A stretch of 64,000 nucleotides of DNA from Catellatospora sp. KI3 (GCF_029948125.1 NZ_JASAMB010000001.1:248001-312000), one strand, 5' to 3'. Counted from the first letter of the stretch, positions 48,545-57,448 are shown. Numbers and translations are program-made. Notes: generated by a model from the sequence alone, not told the origin.

Positions 48545-49906
48545 TCAGGCTCCCAGCACCCGGTCCAGGTAGTCGTTGGCGAAGACCCGCTGGGGGTCGA
48601 GCTTGTCGCGGACGGCCCGGAAGTCGGCGAAGCGGGGGTACGAGGCAGCCAGGCTCTCCGCGTGCTGGGTGTGCATCTTGCCCCAGTGCGGCCGCCCGCC
48701 GTGCGCCCGGAAGATCTGCTCGGCGTAGGTGAAGTACAGGCCGGGGTCCTCTTTGTAGTACCGGTGGATCGCCACGTAGCCGGTGTCGCGGCCGTGCGCG
48801 GTGGACAGCCACAGGTCGTCCGGCGCCGCCGCGCGCACCTCGACCGGGAACGAGATCTTCCAGTTGTTCTGGTTGATCAGCCGGTCCAGCGCCCGCAGCA
48901 CGTCGGGCACCTCCTCGCGGGGCAGCGCGTACTCCATCTCGCGGAAGCGCACGTCGCGCTTGGTGGTGAAGACCGAGGTGGAGACGTCGGTGAACTCGCG
49001 GTTGTTGGTGAGCTTCTGCGCCAGCCGGTTGATCGGCGGGATCAGCCCCGGCACGGCCTTGCCCAGGCCGCAGACGGCCGAGAACAGGCTGTTGGACATG
49101 AAGTCGTCGTCGAGCCAGCGCTTGAACGAGCCCAGCGGCGCGCTCGGGGCGTCCATCGGCAGCCGGGTGTTGGTCTTGGTCAGCGCCGTGGTGGTGTGCG
49201 GGAACCAGTAGAACTCGAAGTGGTCGGGGCCGGTGGCCCGCTCCTCCCACGCGTTCAGCACCGCCGCCAGCGGCTCCGGCTTCTCCACCGCGTGCAGCTT
49301 GAACGCGGGCACGCACTGCACAGTCACGTCGACCAGCACGCCGAGCGCGCCCAGGCCCAGCCGGGCGGCGTCGAGCAGGTCGGCGTTGTCCTCCTCGTCG
49401 ACGACGAGCAGGCTGCCGTCGGCGGTGGCCAGGGTGACGCCGGTGATCTGGGTGGCCAGGCCGCCGAAGGCGGCGCCGGTGCCGTGGGTGCCGGTCGAGG
49501 TGGCGCCCGCGATCGTCTGGGCGTCGATGTCACCCATGTTCTGCAGCGCCAGGCCGTACGGGGCGAGCAGCTCGGGCAGGCGGTAGAGGTGCGTGCCGGC
49601 GGCCAGGGTGACGCGGTTGCGTGCCTGGTCGACGCGGACCACACCCTGCAGGTTGCGCAGGTCGAGCTGTACGCCCGGCGCGATCGCGATGCCGGTGAAG
49701 CTGTGCCCGGCGCCGATCGGCTTGACCCGCAGCCCGTCGGCGCGCGCGGCGGCGATCTCCCGCACGACCTCGTCCGGGCTGCCCGGATACGCCACCCGCG
49801 CCGGGGTCACGCTCTCGATCCGGCTCCAGTTGCGCCAGACCCTGCCGCTCACAGTGCCGCCTGGGTTCGCACCTGCGGGGCTCGCAAGCTCACTCCTCGT
49901 GCTCAC
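48545..49906 (-). CDS. D-arabinono-1,4-lactone oxidase family FAD protein
   Basis: A 453-residue flavoprotein of the aldonolactone oxidase group: FAD-binding type 4 domain (VKPIGAGHSFTGIAIAPGVQLDL, GDIDAQTIAGATSTGTHGTG) followed by the ALO domain. The C-terminal HWGKMHTQHAESL contains the family's H-W-x-K catalytic motif. Start GTG 49906 overlaps the stop of the upstream PLP gene (GTGA). Bacterial members oxidise sugar alcohols or lactones such as xylitol or gulonolactone; the substrate here is unknown. It is the last gene of a three-gene coupled operon. Confidence 0.85.
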   Translation of the reverse strand: MSTRSELASPAGANPGGTVSGRVWRNWSRIESVTPARVAYPGSPDEVVREIAAARADGLRVKPIGAGHSFTGIAIAPGVQLDLRNLQGVVRVDQARNRVTLAAGTHLYRLPELLAPYGLALQNMGDIDAQTIAGATSTGTHGTGAAFGGLATQITGVTLATADGSLLVVDEEDNADLLDAARLGLGALGVLVDVTVQCVPAFKLHAVEKPEPLAAVLNAWEERATGPDHFEFYWFPHTTTALTKTNTRLPMDAPSAPLGSFKRWLDDDFMSNSLFSAVCGLGKAVPGLIPPINRLAQKLTNNREFTDVSTSVFTTKRDVRFREMEYALPREEVPDVLRALDRLINQNNWKISFPVEVRAAAPDDLWLSTAHGRDTGYVAIHRYYKEDPGLYFTYAEQIFRAHGGRPHWGKMHTQHAESLAASYPRFADFRAVRDKLDPQRVFANDYLDRVLGA

Positions 49907-51141
49907 AGAAACGCCTTCCCCTCACCACGGTACGTGGCCACCGAACCGGCGACCCGCTCCCCGTCCACCACGTACAGCTCGTTGACGTGCTCGCTCAGCT
50001 CGCCCGCCTTGGTGTGGCGCAGCCACACCCGGTCCCCCAACTCCAGTCGCCGGGCTGCCTCGCCGGTGACCGGGGTCTGCACCTCGCCCGCCATCTCGCG
50101 GGCGACCATGCGCAGCCCGGCGGGCCACACCGGCTGCGGCAGCCGGTCGGGCGCGGGCGGGCCGGAGGCGATCCAGCCGCCGCCGAGCAGGGTCACCCGG
50201 TCGGGCGCGGGGCGCCGTACGACCGGGAGCGCGAACGCGGCGGCGGGCGCGGGCGAGAAGTGGGCGTAGTTGTCGAACAGGTGCGGGCCGAACAGGCCGG
50301 ATCCGGCCGCGACCTCGGTGACCGAGGCGTCGGCGCCGCTGGACTCCAGGCTGCCGGTGCCGCCCGCGTTGACGAACTCCAAGTCGGCCAGCTCCCGCAC
50401 CGCGGCGACCGCCTCGCCGCGGCGGCGGTGCAGTTCGGCCGTGGACGAGCGCTGGATCGCGCGGACCAGGGCGCCGCGCAGGGGCTGCCCGACGGGCTTG
50501 TTGCCCAGGCCCGCGATCTGCGCCTCGTACCCCATCATGCCCACGAGCTGGAAGCCGGGCCGCTTGACGACCTGCTCGGCCAGCTCGCGCGCGTCGGCGG
50601 CGCGGTGCACCGGGGAGCGCCAGACGCCGATGTGGCCCAGCAGCGGGCTCTTCCACGAGGCGTCGAGTTCGAGGCAGACCCGGATCGGGGCGCGGCGGTC
50701 CGGCGCGACCACGGAGTCGATCAGGTCCAGGTGCGCGACGGAGTCGACCATGACGGTGACCCGGCGCGCGAGCCGCTCGTCGGCGGCCAGCGCGGCGTAC
50801 GCGGCCCGGTCGGCGCTGGGGTAGCCGACCACGACGTCGTCGATGGTCTCGGCCAGCCACAACCCCTCGGCCAGCGTGTACGCGAGCACGCCGTGGTAAC
50901 CGGGCAGCGCCAGCACCGCGTCGAGCACGGCCCGTACCCGTACCGACTTGGAGGCGACCCGGATCGGCACCCCGGCGGCCCGGCGGGCCAGGTCGTGGGC
51001 GTTGTGCGACAGCGCGGCCAGGTTCAGCGCGCCGAAGACCGGGTCGAGGTGCGCGGTGGCCGCGTCCATTCCCGCCCAGTACGCGTCCCGGTCCTGCCAG
51101 GGCTGCCGGTCCGTGGGCGGGTGCAGGGTCAACGCGGTCAA
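49903..51141 (-). CDS. PLP enzyme, amino acid deaminase/D-threonine aldolase-like (alanine racemase fold)
   Basis: A 412-residue fold-type III PLP protein. The PLP lysine is probably K65 in IRVASKSVRVR. The C-terminal D-serine-dehydratase-like domain is seen in VTLLGGGWIASG and LGDRVWLRHTKAGELSEHVNELYVV, the latter with the conserved H of the metal site. A TTG at 51141 is proposed as start: GAGGAG lies six bases upstream and it overlaps the MFS stop (TTGA). The next ATG at about 51067 would cut conserved sequence. Linked with an ALO-type oxidase and an MFS transporter; the real substrate is unknown. Confidence 0.75.
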   Translation of the reverse strand: MTALTLHPPTDRQPWQDRDAYWAGMDAATAHLDPVFGALNLAALSHNAHDLARRAAGVPIRVASKSVRVRAVLDAVLALPGYHGVLAYTLAEGLWLAETIDDVVVGYPSADRAAYAALAADERLARRVTVMVDSVAHLDLIDSVVAPDRRAPIRVCLELDASWKSPLLGHIGVWRSPVHRAADARELAEQVVKRPGFQLVGMMGYEAQIAGLGNKPVGQPLRGALVRAIQRSSTAELHRRRGEAVAAVRELADLEFVNAGGTGSLESSGADASVTEVAAGSGLFGPHLFDNYAHFSPAPAAAFALPVVRRPAPDRVTLLGGGWIASGPPAPDRLPQPVWPAGLRMVAREMAGEVQTPVTGEAARRLELGDRVWLRHTKAGELSEHVNELYVVDGERVAGSVATYRGEGKAFL

Positions 51142-52439
51142 CGCACACTCCTCACCGGCAGCACGGCGAGCGCGCCGAGCACCGAGACGACTCCGGACAC
51201 GAGGTACAGCACCCCGAATCCACCGAGATAGGCAACGACGGCCGCACCCAGCAGCGGCGCGACGGCCTGCGGGACGGCGGTGGCGATGTTCATGATGCCG
51301 AGGTCCTTGCCGCGCGCGGCCGGGTCGGGCAGCACCTGGGTGGCCAGCGCCTGATCCACCGACAGGAAGCAGCCGTAGCCCAGGCCGAGCAGGCCCGCGC
51401 CGACGGTGGCCACGGTCAGGTTCGGGAACAGCGCCAGCAGCAGCGCGGCGATGCCCTGCAGCGCCGAGGAGATCAGCACGAACAGCTTGCGCCGCCCGAT
51501 GCGGTCCGACAGCCGCCCCAGGAACAGCGAGGCGAGCACCACGAACAGCATGTAGATCAGGGTCAGCACCAGCAGCGAGTCCTCGGCGTTCGCCACCTTG
51601 ACGTGGTACTGGAGGAAGTACAGCAGCAGCGTGGTGCCCAGGGCGTTGCCGATGTTGACCAGGATCCGGCTGAGCAGGGTCCAGCCGAAGTCGGGGAATC
51701 GCTTCGGGCTGATCCAGAAGCCGCTGAGCAGCTCGCCGAAGGTCAGCTTCGGGCGCTGCTCGCGGGTGAGCACCGCGTCCTCGGTGAACAGGAACGGGAT
51801 CACCAGCACGACCAGGAACGCGGCCATCGTCGCGTACCCGGTGAACTGGCCCAGGAAGACGGTGGTGACTGCGACGATGCCGGCGATGGTGCCGACGGCC
51901 TGCGGCGCCGAGATCCACCCGGAGACGAAGCCGCGCTGGCCCACCGGCACCTGGTCCGAGATGGTCGCCGTCAGCGCGGCGGTGAGCACGCAGAATCCGA
52001 CGATAGCGGCGGTCCACCAGGCTCCGATGGCGACGATGCCGTCCTGGCGGCCCAGCATGATGAGCGAGCCGGCGAACAGCAGCGCGCCCGCGGCGATCCA
52101 CGGGCGGCGGCGGCCGAAGCGGGACACGGTGCGGTCGGACAGGGCGCCGGTCAGCGGGTACGCCAGCAGCGCGAAGAAGCCCGCGATGCCCGACACGACA
52201 CCGAAAGCCACCACGTTGTCGACCCAGTCGGCGGCCTTGAGCTGTGCCTCGACCTGCACCGGCAGCAGCAGTTGCACCGGGGTCAGCTGGGCCATCCAGA
52301 TGCCCAGCCAGGCCAGCGCGAACAGGGTGATCCACCGGCCGGTCACCGGCACGGTCGGCTCGGCGAACGGGGCGGGGCGCGCGCCCTCGGGCGCGGTGTT
52401 CTCGCTGCTCGCGCTCGCGAGGATGGCCGGTTCGGTCAT
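51138..52439 (-). CDS. MFS / GPH-type sugar transporter
   Basis: A 433-residue, twelve-helix transporter. LTGALSDRTVSRFGRRRPWIAAG after the second helix matches the loop of the sucrose-H+/GPH-like MFS group, and a second copy of the motif is LFLGRLSDRIGRRKLFVL. ATG 52439 has GAGGGA upstream; the 34 residues before it in the frame overlap the promoter region. It is the first gene of the MFS / PLP enzyme / FAD oxidase operon, so it may import that pathway's substrate. A motif at 52485-52505 is shared with the divergent beta-helix gene. Confidence 0.85.
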   Translation of the reverse strand: MTEPAILASASSENTAPEGARPAPFAEPTVPVTGRWITLFALAWLGIWMAQLTPVQLLLPVQVEAQLKAADWVDNVVAFGVVSGIAGFFALLAYPLTGALSDRTVSRFGRRRPWIAAGALLFAGSLIMLGRQDGIVAIGAWWTAAIVGFCVLTAALTATISDQVPVGQRGFVSGWISAPQAVGTIAGIVAVTTVFLGQFTGYATMAAFLVVLVIPFLFTEDAVLTREQRPKLTFGELLSGFWISPKRFPDFGWTLLSRILVNIGNALGTTLLLYFLQYHVKVANAEDSLLVLTLIYMLFVVLASLFLGRLSDRIGRRKLFVLISSALQGIAALLLALFPNLTVATVGAGLLGLGYGCFLSVDQALATQVLPDPAARGKDLGIMNIATAVPQAVAPLLGAAVVAYLGGFGVLYLVSGVVSVLGALAVLPVRSVR

Positions 52440-52484
52440 GGGGGGTCCCTCGGCTGGGGCGGACGTCACGGCGGGGTGCGAGCG

Positions 52485-52505
52485 GAGCTTAGAGAACTTT
52501 TCATG
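52485..52505 (-). promoter_or_regulatory. Shared promoter motif, MFS side
   Basis: Read toward the MFS gene the element is ATGAAAAGTTCTCTAAGCTC, starting 66 bp upstream of its ATG. The divergent beta-helix gene has TGTGAAACCTTCTCTAGGCT in the matching orientation at 52583-52603. Sixteen of 21 positions agree, in a region otherwise GC-rich. It could be an operator or a sigma-specific promoter. Confidence 0.45.
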
Positions 52506-52582
52506 TTTTGGCCAGAGAGCCGCGCCGTGTCGCCTGGACACCCCGACCGGGTGACCGGCGCAAGCCCGACCCCTGGCGCGAA

Positions 52583-52603
52583 TGTGAAACCTTCTCTAGG
52601 CTC
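52583..52603 (+). promoter_or_regulatory. Shared promoter motif, beta-helix side
   Basis: TGTGAAACCTTCTCTAGGCT runs toward the beta-helix ATG at 52611, only 8 bp away. It matches the MFS-side element at 52485-52505 in 16 of 21 positions. At this distance it would overlap the ribosome-binding region or transcription start. Confidence 0.45.
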
Positions 52604-52610
52604 CGCCGCC

Positions 52611-54662
52611 ATGAAGGCACTCACCCGACTGCTGAGCGTTACTATATTGACGGCCATCGCCGCCCTCGGCGCCCAGTCCGCGGCGTCGGCCCACGAGGAA
52701 CGACCCACGCGGCCACTCGCCGGTACGGGCACCGTCCCGACCTACCGGACCTCGGGCCCGACCCTGCTGGTGTGCAAGACCGACCCGGCCGACTTCGCCA
52801 CCCGCATCGCGGGCTTCCCCGTCGAGCTCAAGGCCGCCAACGAGGCCCTGTGGCAGCAGTGCCAGACCGACGGCTACCGGCACCTGCAGGCGGCCGTCGA
52901 CGCCGCCCAGCTGCCCGGCACCATCATCAAGATGCTGCCCGGCCTGTACCTGGAGGAGCCGAGCCTGGCCCCCGCCACCGGCGAGTGCAAGGCCGTCGAG
53001 GACAACGCCACCCGCGGCAAGGTGTACGGCTACCCCGTGCTCACCTGGGACCAGCAGCTGGCCTGCCCGCACCTGGGCAACCTGGTGGCCATCCTGGGCA
53101 AGCGGAACCTGCAGATCGAGGGCACCGGCGCGAACCCGCTCGACGTGCTCGTCGACGCGCAGTACCAGAAGCTCAACGCGATCCGGGCCGACAACGCCGA
53201 CGGGATCTACTTCCGCAACCTGTCCGCCCAGCGCAGCCAGTTCAACGCGTTCTACGTGATGGAGACCGACGGCTTCGTCCTCGACCACACGCTCGGCCGC
53301 TGGAACGACGAGTACGCCTTCCTCACCTTCGCCGTCGACCACGGGCTCTACACCGACTGCGAGGGCTACGGCAACGGCGACTCGGCGATCTACCCCGGCG
53401 CCGCCTCGAACATCAACAAGGACCGGGGCCACGACGTGCCCCGCTACGCCGTCGAGATCCAGCGCTGCTACGGCCACCACAACACGCTCGGCTACTCCGG
53501 CACCGCCGGCGACTCGGTCTGGGTGCACGACAGCGTCTTCACCGAGAACACCGCGGGCATCGCCACCGACAGCGCCTTCCCCGACCACCCCGGCATGCCG
53601 CAGAACCACTCGAAGTTCGAGCGCAACGTCATCGCGCACAACAATGTGGACTACTACGGCCACATCGTCGACGGCACCTGCAAGAAACCCTTCGAGCAGC
53701 GGGGGTACGAGCAGGGCGTGGTGTGCCCGGCGGTCGGCCTGCCGGTCGGCACCGGCGTGGTCAACCCCGGCGGCAACTACAACATCTGGCGCGAGAACTG
53801 GATCTACGACAACCACTACTCCGGGTTCGTCACCAGCTTCGTGCCGGGCTTCGTGCGCAACGACACCAGCTTCGCCGCCCAGTTCGACACCTCGCACCAC
53901 AACCGCTACCTGGACAACCGGATGGGCGTCAGCGAGAAGGGCGAGTCGCAGCCCAACGGGCTGAACTTCTGGTGGGACGGGCAGGGTGTCGGCAGCTGCT
54001 GGACGCAGATGTCCGACACCAACATCCGTACCCTGCCCGCCTGCGGCGACGACGACCTGCCCGCCATCGGCGCGCACCGCTACCTCGGCGAGCCCGGCAA
54101 CACCCTCAAGATGTACGCCTGCGCCGCGTACGACCAGGGCAGGCAGCACCTGCCGGTCGACTGCGACTGGTTCGGCGCGTACGCGGCCGCGGGCCTGGGC
54201 CGGATCGAGGTCAAGTGGGCGCTCGGCGGCGCGCTCGTGCTCGGCCTGCTCGCGATCGGCCTGTACTACCGCCGCCTGCGCGCCTCCCGCCGCGCCCTGC
54301 TCGGGCTGCTGCTCGCCGTGGCGGGGCTGACTGTCGGCGTCTTCGGCACCATCGACACCGGCAGCGTCCTGCACCCCATCGGCCTCGCCCTGTACGGCGC
54401 GGGCTTCGCGCTGCTGGGCCTGGCCCTGCGCGCCACGGGCACCCGCAGACTGGGCACCACCACGCTGATCGTGGCGGCGCTCGCCCTGCTGGGCGCGATC
54501 GACCACGGCCTGATCATGATCCCGTACCTGCCGGTCTCCCCCGCCCTCCTCCGCGTCCTCACCGAGTTCGCCTGGATCCCGTGGGCCCTCGGCGCGGTCG
54601 TCATCGGCCGCCGCGCGACCGTCACCAGCCCCACCCCCGAACCGACCCCGACCACCACCTGA
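52611..54662 (+). CDS. Secreted/membrane-anchored parallel beta-helix protein
   Basis: A 683-residue protein with a signal peptide (MKALTRLLSVTILTAIAALG, likely cut after ASA at 27). A right-handed parallel beta-helix region with repeated Asn/Asp turn strands follows: DGIYFRNLSAQRSQFNAFYVMETDGF, WVHDSVFTENTAGIATDSAF, NIWRENWIYDNHYSG and NRYLDNRMGVSE. From about residue 525, four or five membrane helices and a Thr/Pro tail follow, an unusual C-terminal anchor for this fold. Beta-helix proteins are often polysaccharide lyases or epimerases, but no catalytic set is evident. ATG 52611 lacks a clear ribosome-binding site. Confidence 0.8.
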   Translation: MKALTRLLSVTILTAIAALGAQSAASAHEERPTRPLAGTGTVPTYRTSGPTLLVCKTDPADFATRIAGFPVELKAANEALWQQCQTDGYRHLQAAVDAAQLPGTIIKMLPGLYLEEPSLAPATGECKAVEDNATRGKVYGYPVLTWDQQLACPHLGNLVAILGKRNLQIEGTGANPLDVLVDAQYQKLNAIRADNADGIYFRNLSAQRSQFNAFYVMETDGFVLDHTLGRWNDEYAFLTFAVDHGLYTDCEGYGNGDSAIYPGAASNINKDRGHDVPRYAVEIQRCYGHHNTLGYSGTAGDSVWVHDSVFTENTAGIATDSAFPDHPGMPQNHSKFERNVIAHNNVDYYGHIVDGTCKKPFEQRGYEQGVVCPAVGLPVGTGVVNPGGNYNIWRENWIYDNHYSGFVTSFVPGFVRNDTSFAAQFDTSHHNRYLDNRMGVSEKGESQPNGLNFWWDGQGVGSCWTQMSDTNIRTLPACGDDDLPAIGAHRYLGEPGNTLKMYACAAYDQGRQHLPVDCDWFGAYAAAGLGRIEVKWALGGALVLGLLAIGLYYRRLRASRRALLGLLLAVAGLTVGVFGTIDTGSVLHPIGLALYGAGFALLGLALRATGTRRLGTTTLIVAALALLGAIDHGLIMIPYLPVSPALLRVLTEFAWIPWALGAVVIGRRATVTSPTPEPTPTTT

Positions 54663-54713
54663 CCAAGCCCCGTGCCCGCCCCCGCGGCTGTGAGCAGCGG
54701 AAGGCACGGCCTG

Positions 54714-54780
54714 AAATCGACGCTGGCCTATCTAGAGGACGATTCGACGAAATCGGTCTTCTAGATAGGCCAGCGTCAAT
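54714..54780. repeat. Inverted-repeat family C, copy 2
   Basis: GACGCTGGCCTATCTAGA and TCTAGATAGGCCAGCGTC are perfect arms; compared with copy 1 (27730) CCAGA is changed to CTAGA in one arm with the matching change in the other, so pairing is conserved. It lies with family A copy 5 in the 312-bp convergent gap 54663-54974, which has no gene; the rest is a CCGCAC hexamer-like run near 54826-54850. Confidence 0.9.
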
Positions 54781-54869
54781 GCTAAGTGCACCGGGTCGAC
54801 CACCTCGCCCACACCCAACCGCCCCGACCCGCACCCGCACCCGCACCCGCGCTGACACGCCGTGCGGCG

Positions 54870-54932
54870 GTGCAGTTTCGGGGAAAGTGCTGGAATCCTG
54901 GCCCGGAATCGTGCACTTTCCCCGAAACTGCG
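54870..54932. repeat. Inverted-repeat family A, copy 5
   Basis: GTGCAGTTTCGGGGAAAGTG and CACTTTCCCCGAAACTGCGC form the arms, with TGGAATCC / GGAATCG at the loop. It is 42 bp from the stop of the IlvG-like gene. Confidence 0.9.
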
Positions 54933-54974
54933 CGAAAGGCAGCGCGCCCGGGTCGGGCGCCGCCGCGCGGGGCG

Positions 54975-56615
54975 TCAGGCGAGGTTCGCCGAGCGGGGGT
55001 AGGCGTCGTCGGGGTCGGTGATGACGTTGACCAGGTACGGCACCCCGGCGGCGAAGGCGCGGGTGAACGCCGCGCCGAGCTGGTCGGCGTCCCGCACGGT
55101 CTCGCCCGCCCCGCCCATCGCCCGCACCACCTCGTCGTAGCGCAGCGCGGGCTGCAGGTCGGCCGCGACGTCGTAGCCGTACATGGCGCGCATCGGGTGC
55201 TTCTCCAGCCCCCAGATGCCGTTGTTGCCGACGACCATGACGACGGGCAGGTTCTGCCGCACCAGCGACTCGACGTCCATCAGCGAGAACCCGGCGGCCC
55301 CGTCGCCCATCAGCACACAGATCTGCCGGTCCGGGTAGGTGACGCGGGCGCCCATGGCGTAGCCCATGCCGGTGCCGAGGCAGCCGTACGGGCCGGGGTC
55401 GAGCCAGCTGCCGGGTACGGACGGCTCCAGGTAGCGGCCCGCGTACGAGACGAAGTCGCCGCCGTCGCCGATGGTCACCGCGTCGGCGTCGAGCACCTTG
55501 CGCAGCTCGCCGTAGACCCGGCTGGGCTTGATCAGCTCGCCGCCCGCCTGCATCTCCAGTTCGTGCTTGGCGGCGGCGGACTGCTCGGCCTGGCGCAGCA
55601 CGGCGACCCAGTCGGCGTGGTCGGTGCGGTCGCCGGTCCAGTCGGCCAGTCCGGTGAGGATGGCGCGCAGGTCGCCGGCGGGCGACACCGCCACCTGCAC
55701 GTGCGCGGCCCGCTGGCTCGGCGCGTCGACGATGTGGATGACCTCGGCGGCGCCGAAGTCGCCGAAGCCGAGGCGGAAGTCGAGCGGGGTGCCGATGACG
55801 ACGACCACGTCGGCGCCGTCGAGGGCCTTGCGGCGGGACTTGGCGAAGGCCAGCGGGTGGCTGGGCGGCAGTGCGCCGCGGCCCATGCCGTTGGCGAAGA
55901 CCGGCACGGTGAGGGCTTCGGCGGCGGCCCGCAGCGCCTCGACCGCGTCGCCGCCGTACACGTCGGAGCCGGCGATGATGACCGGCCGCTGCGCCGCCGC
56001 GATCCGCCGGGCGGCCGCCTCGACCAGGTCGGGGTCGGGGTCGAGCACCGCGACCTGCGGTGCGGCCACCTTGGCGTCGCCGGTGCTGAAGACGACCTCC
56101 AGCGGCAGGTCCAGGAAGGACGGGCCGCGGTGCGGGGTGAGCGCGTGCTCCAGGGCGGCGGTGACGGCCCCGGCGATGTCGTCGGTGGCGCCGACGGTGG
56201 CCGCGTGCTTGGTCACCGACCGCACGATCGGCAGGTGGTCGATCTCCTGCAGCGAGCCGGACCCCCAGCGGAACTGCGGGGCCCGGCCGCCGAGCACCAG
56301 CACCGGCGCGGCGTTGAAGAACGCGCTGGTCAGGCCGGAGACGCCGTTGGTCACGCCGGGGCCGGCGGTGAGCACCGCGACCCCGGGGCGCCGCCGCAGC
56401 TTCGCCACGGCCTCGGCGGCGAACACCGCGGTCTGCTCGTGGCGTACGTCGTAGAGCGGGAAGCCGCTGGTGTGCGCGGCGTCGTAGAGCGGGAACACGT
56501 GGCCGCCGGAGAGGGTGAACAGCTCACCCACTCCCGCCGCGCGCAGCGCGGCCAGCGCGAGCTGCCCGCCGTGCCCCGAGACCTCGATGCCCGCACCGTC
56601 CATCGCAGCCGTCAT
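54975..56615 (-). CDS. IlvG-like ThDP-dependent enzyme (acetolactate synthase family)
   Basis: A 546-residue ThDP enzyme diverged from IlvB. The ThDP-activating glutamate is E60 in VRHEQTAVFAAEAVAKL. The ThDP/Mg motif is MGDGAAGFSLMDVESLVRQNLPVVMVVGNN. LFTLSGGHVFPLYDAAH at the N-terminus resembles the mycobacterial IlvG/2-hydroxyacyl-CoA-lyase-like group. No small subunit is adjacent and the gene lies beside an enoyl-CoA hydratase, so a catabolic or acyl-CoA role is as likely as acetolactate formation. ATG 56615 has GGGAGG five bases upstream. Confidence 0.8.
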   Translation of the reverse strand: MTAAMDGAGIEVSGHGGQLALAALRAAGVGELFTLSGGHVFPLYDAAHTSGFPLYDVRHEQTAVFAAEAVAKLRRRPGVAVLTAGPGVTNGVSGLTSAFFNAAPVLVLGGRAPQFRWGSGSLQEIDHLPIVRSVTKHAATVGATDDIAGAVTAALEHALTPHRGPSFLDLPLEVVFSTGDAKVAAPQVAVLDPDPDLVEAAARRIAAAQRPVIIAGSDVYGGDAVEALRAAAEALTVPVFANGMGRGALPPSHPLAFAKSRRKALDGADVVVVIGTPLDFRLGFGDFGAAEVIHIVDAPSQRAAHVQVAVSPAGDLRAILTGLADWTGDRTDHADWVAVLRQAEQSAAAKHELEMQAGGELIKPSRVYGELRKVLDADAVTIGDGGDFVSYAGRYLEPSVPGSWLDPGPYGCLGTGMGYAMGARVTYPDRQICVLMGDGAAGFSLMDVESLVRQNLPVVMVVGNNGIWGLEKHPMRAMYGYDVAADLQPALRYDEVVRAMGGAGETVRDADQLGAAFTRAFAAGVPYLVNVITDPDDAYPRSANLA

Positions 56616-56674
56616 CACGGCCTCCCTTCGATTGCCGGGAGCCTAACCGGCGCACCGGGAAAGATGAAGAGTTC

Positions 56675-57448
56675 TCACTTGCCGATGAACTTGGGCGGGC
56701 GCCGCTCCACGAACGCGGTCATGCCCTCGCGCCGGTCCTCGGTGGCGAACAGGGCCGCGAACAGCTGCGACTCCCACGCCAGCCCGGCGGCCAGGTCGCG
56801 GTCGAGCCCGCCGTCGATGGCGGCCTTGGCGGCGCGCAGCGCCTGGGCGGGGCCGTTCACGTAACCCGCGACCAGCGCCTTGGCCTGGTCGTACACCATC
56901 TCGGCGGCGCAGACCCGGTCGGCCAGGCCGATCGCCAGCGCCTCGGCGGCGTCGACCATCCGGCCGGAGAAGATGATGTCCTTGGCCTTGGCCGGGCCGA
57001 CCAGCCGGGCCAGTCGCTGGGTGCCGCCCGCACCGGGGATGATGCCCAGCTTGATCTCGGGCTGGCCGAGCTTGGCGTCCTCGGCCACCACCCGCCAGTC
57101 GCAGGCCAGCGCCAGCTCGCAGCCGCCGCCGAGGGCGTAGCCGGTGATCGCCGCGACCACGGGCTTGGGAATCCGGGCCACCGCGTCGAACGCGCTGCTC
57201 AGCGCACCGGCTCGGGCCGACATGTCTACATAGGACATGTCGGCCATCTCCTTGATGTCGGCGCCCGCGGCGAAGACCTTCGGTCCGCCGTAGACCACGA
57301 CCGCGGCGATCCGGCCGTCCTCGGTGGCCGCCTGCGCGGCGGCGCGCAGCTCCTCCTGCACCTGCACGTTGAGCGCGTTCATCGGCGGGCGTTCCAGCCG
57401 GATGGTGCCGATGCCGCCGTCGATCTCCAGGTTGACGAACTCGCCCAC
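56675..57448 (-). CDS. Enoyl-CoA hydratase/isomerase family protein
   Basis: A 257-residue crotonase-fold protein. The oxyanion-hole segment is AAGADIKEMAD. Both catalytic glutamates of true enoyl-CoA hydratases are present: E111 in GGGCELALACD and E131 in GQPEIKLGIIPGAGGTQRL. It therefore probably hydrates 2-enoyl-CoA in fatty acid or amino acid degradation. Start GTG 57448 has GAGGAGG upstream. It is 59 bp upstream of the IlvG-like gene and may be co-transcribed with it. Confidence 0.9.
   Translation of the reverse strand: MGEFVNLEIDGGIGTIRLERPPMNALNVQVQEELRAAAQAATEDGRIAAVVVYGGPKVFAAGADIKEMADMSYVDMSARAGALSSAFDAVARIPKPVVAAITGYALGGGCELALACDWRVVAEDAKLGQPEIKLGIIPGAGGTQRLARLVGPAKAKDIIFSGRMVDAAEALAIGLADRVCAAEMVYDQAKALVAGYVNGPAQALRAAKAAIDGGLDRDLAAGLAWESQLFAALFATEDRREGMTAFVERRPPKFIGK

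Noticed and set aside
52596-54707. A 703-codon minus-strand frame antisense to the beta-helix gene
   Set aside because: The plus-strand product has a signal peptide and regular beta-helix turns; the antisense product is Val/Ala/Gly-rich with no recognisable fold.
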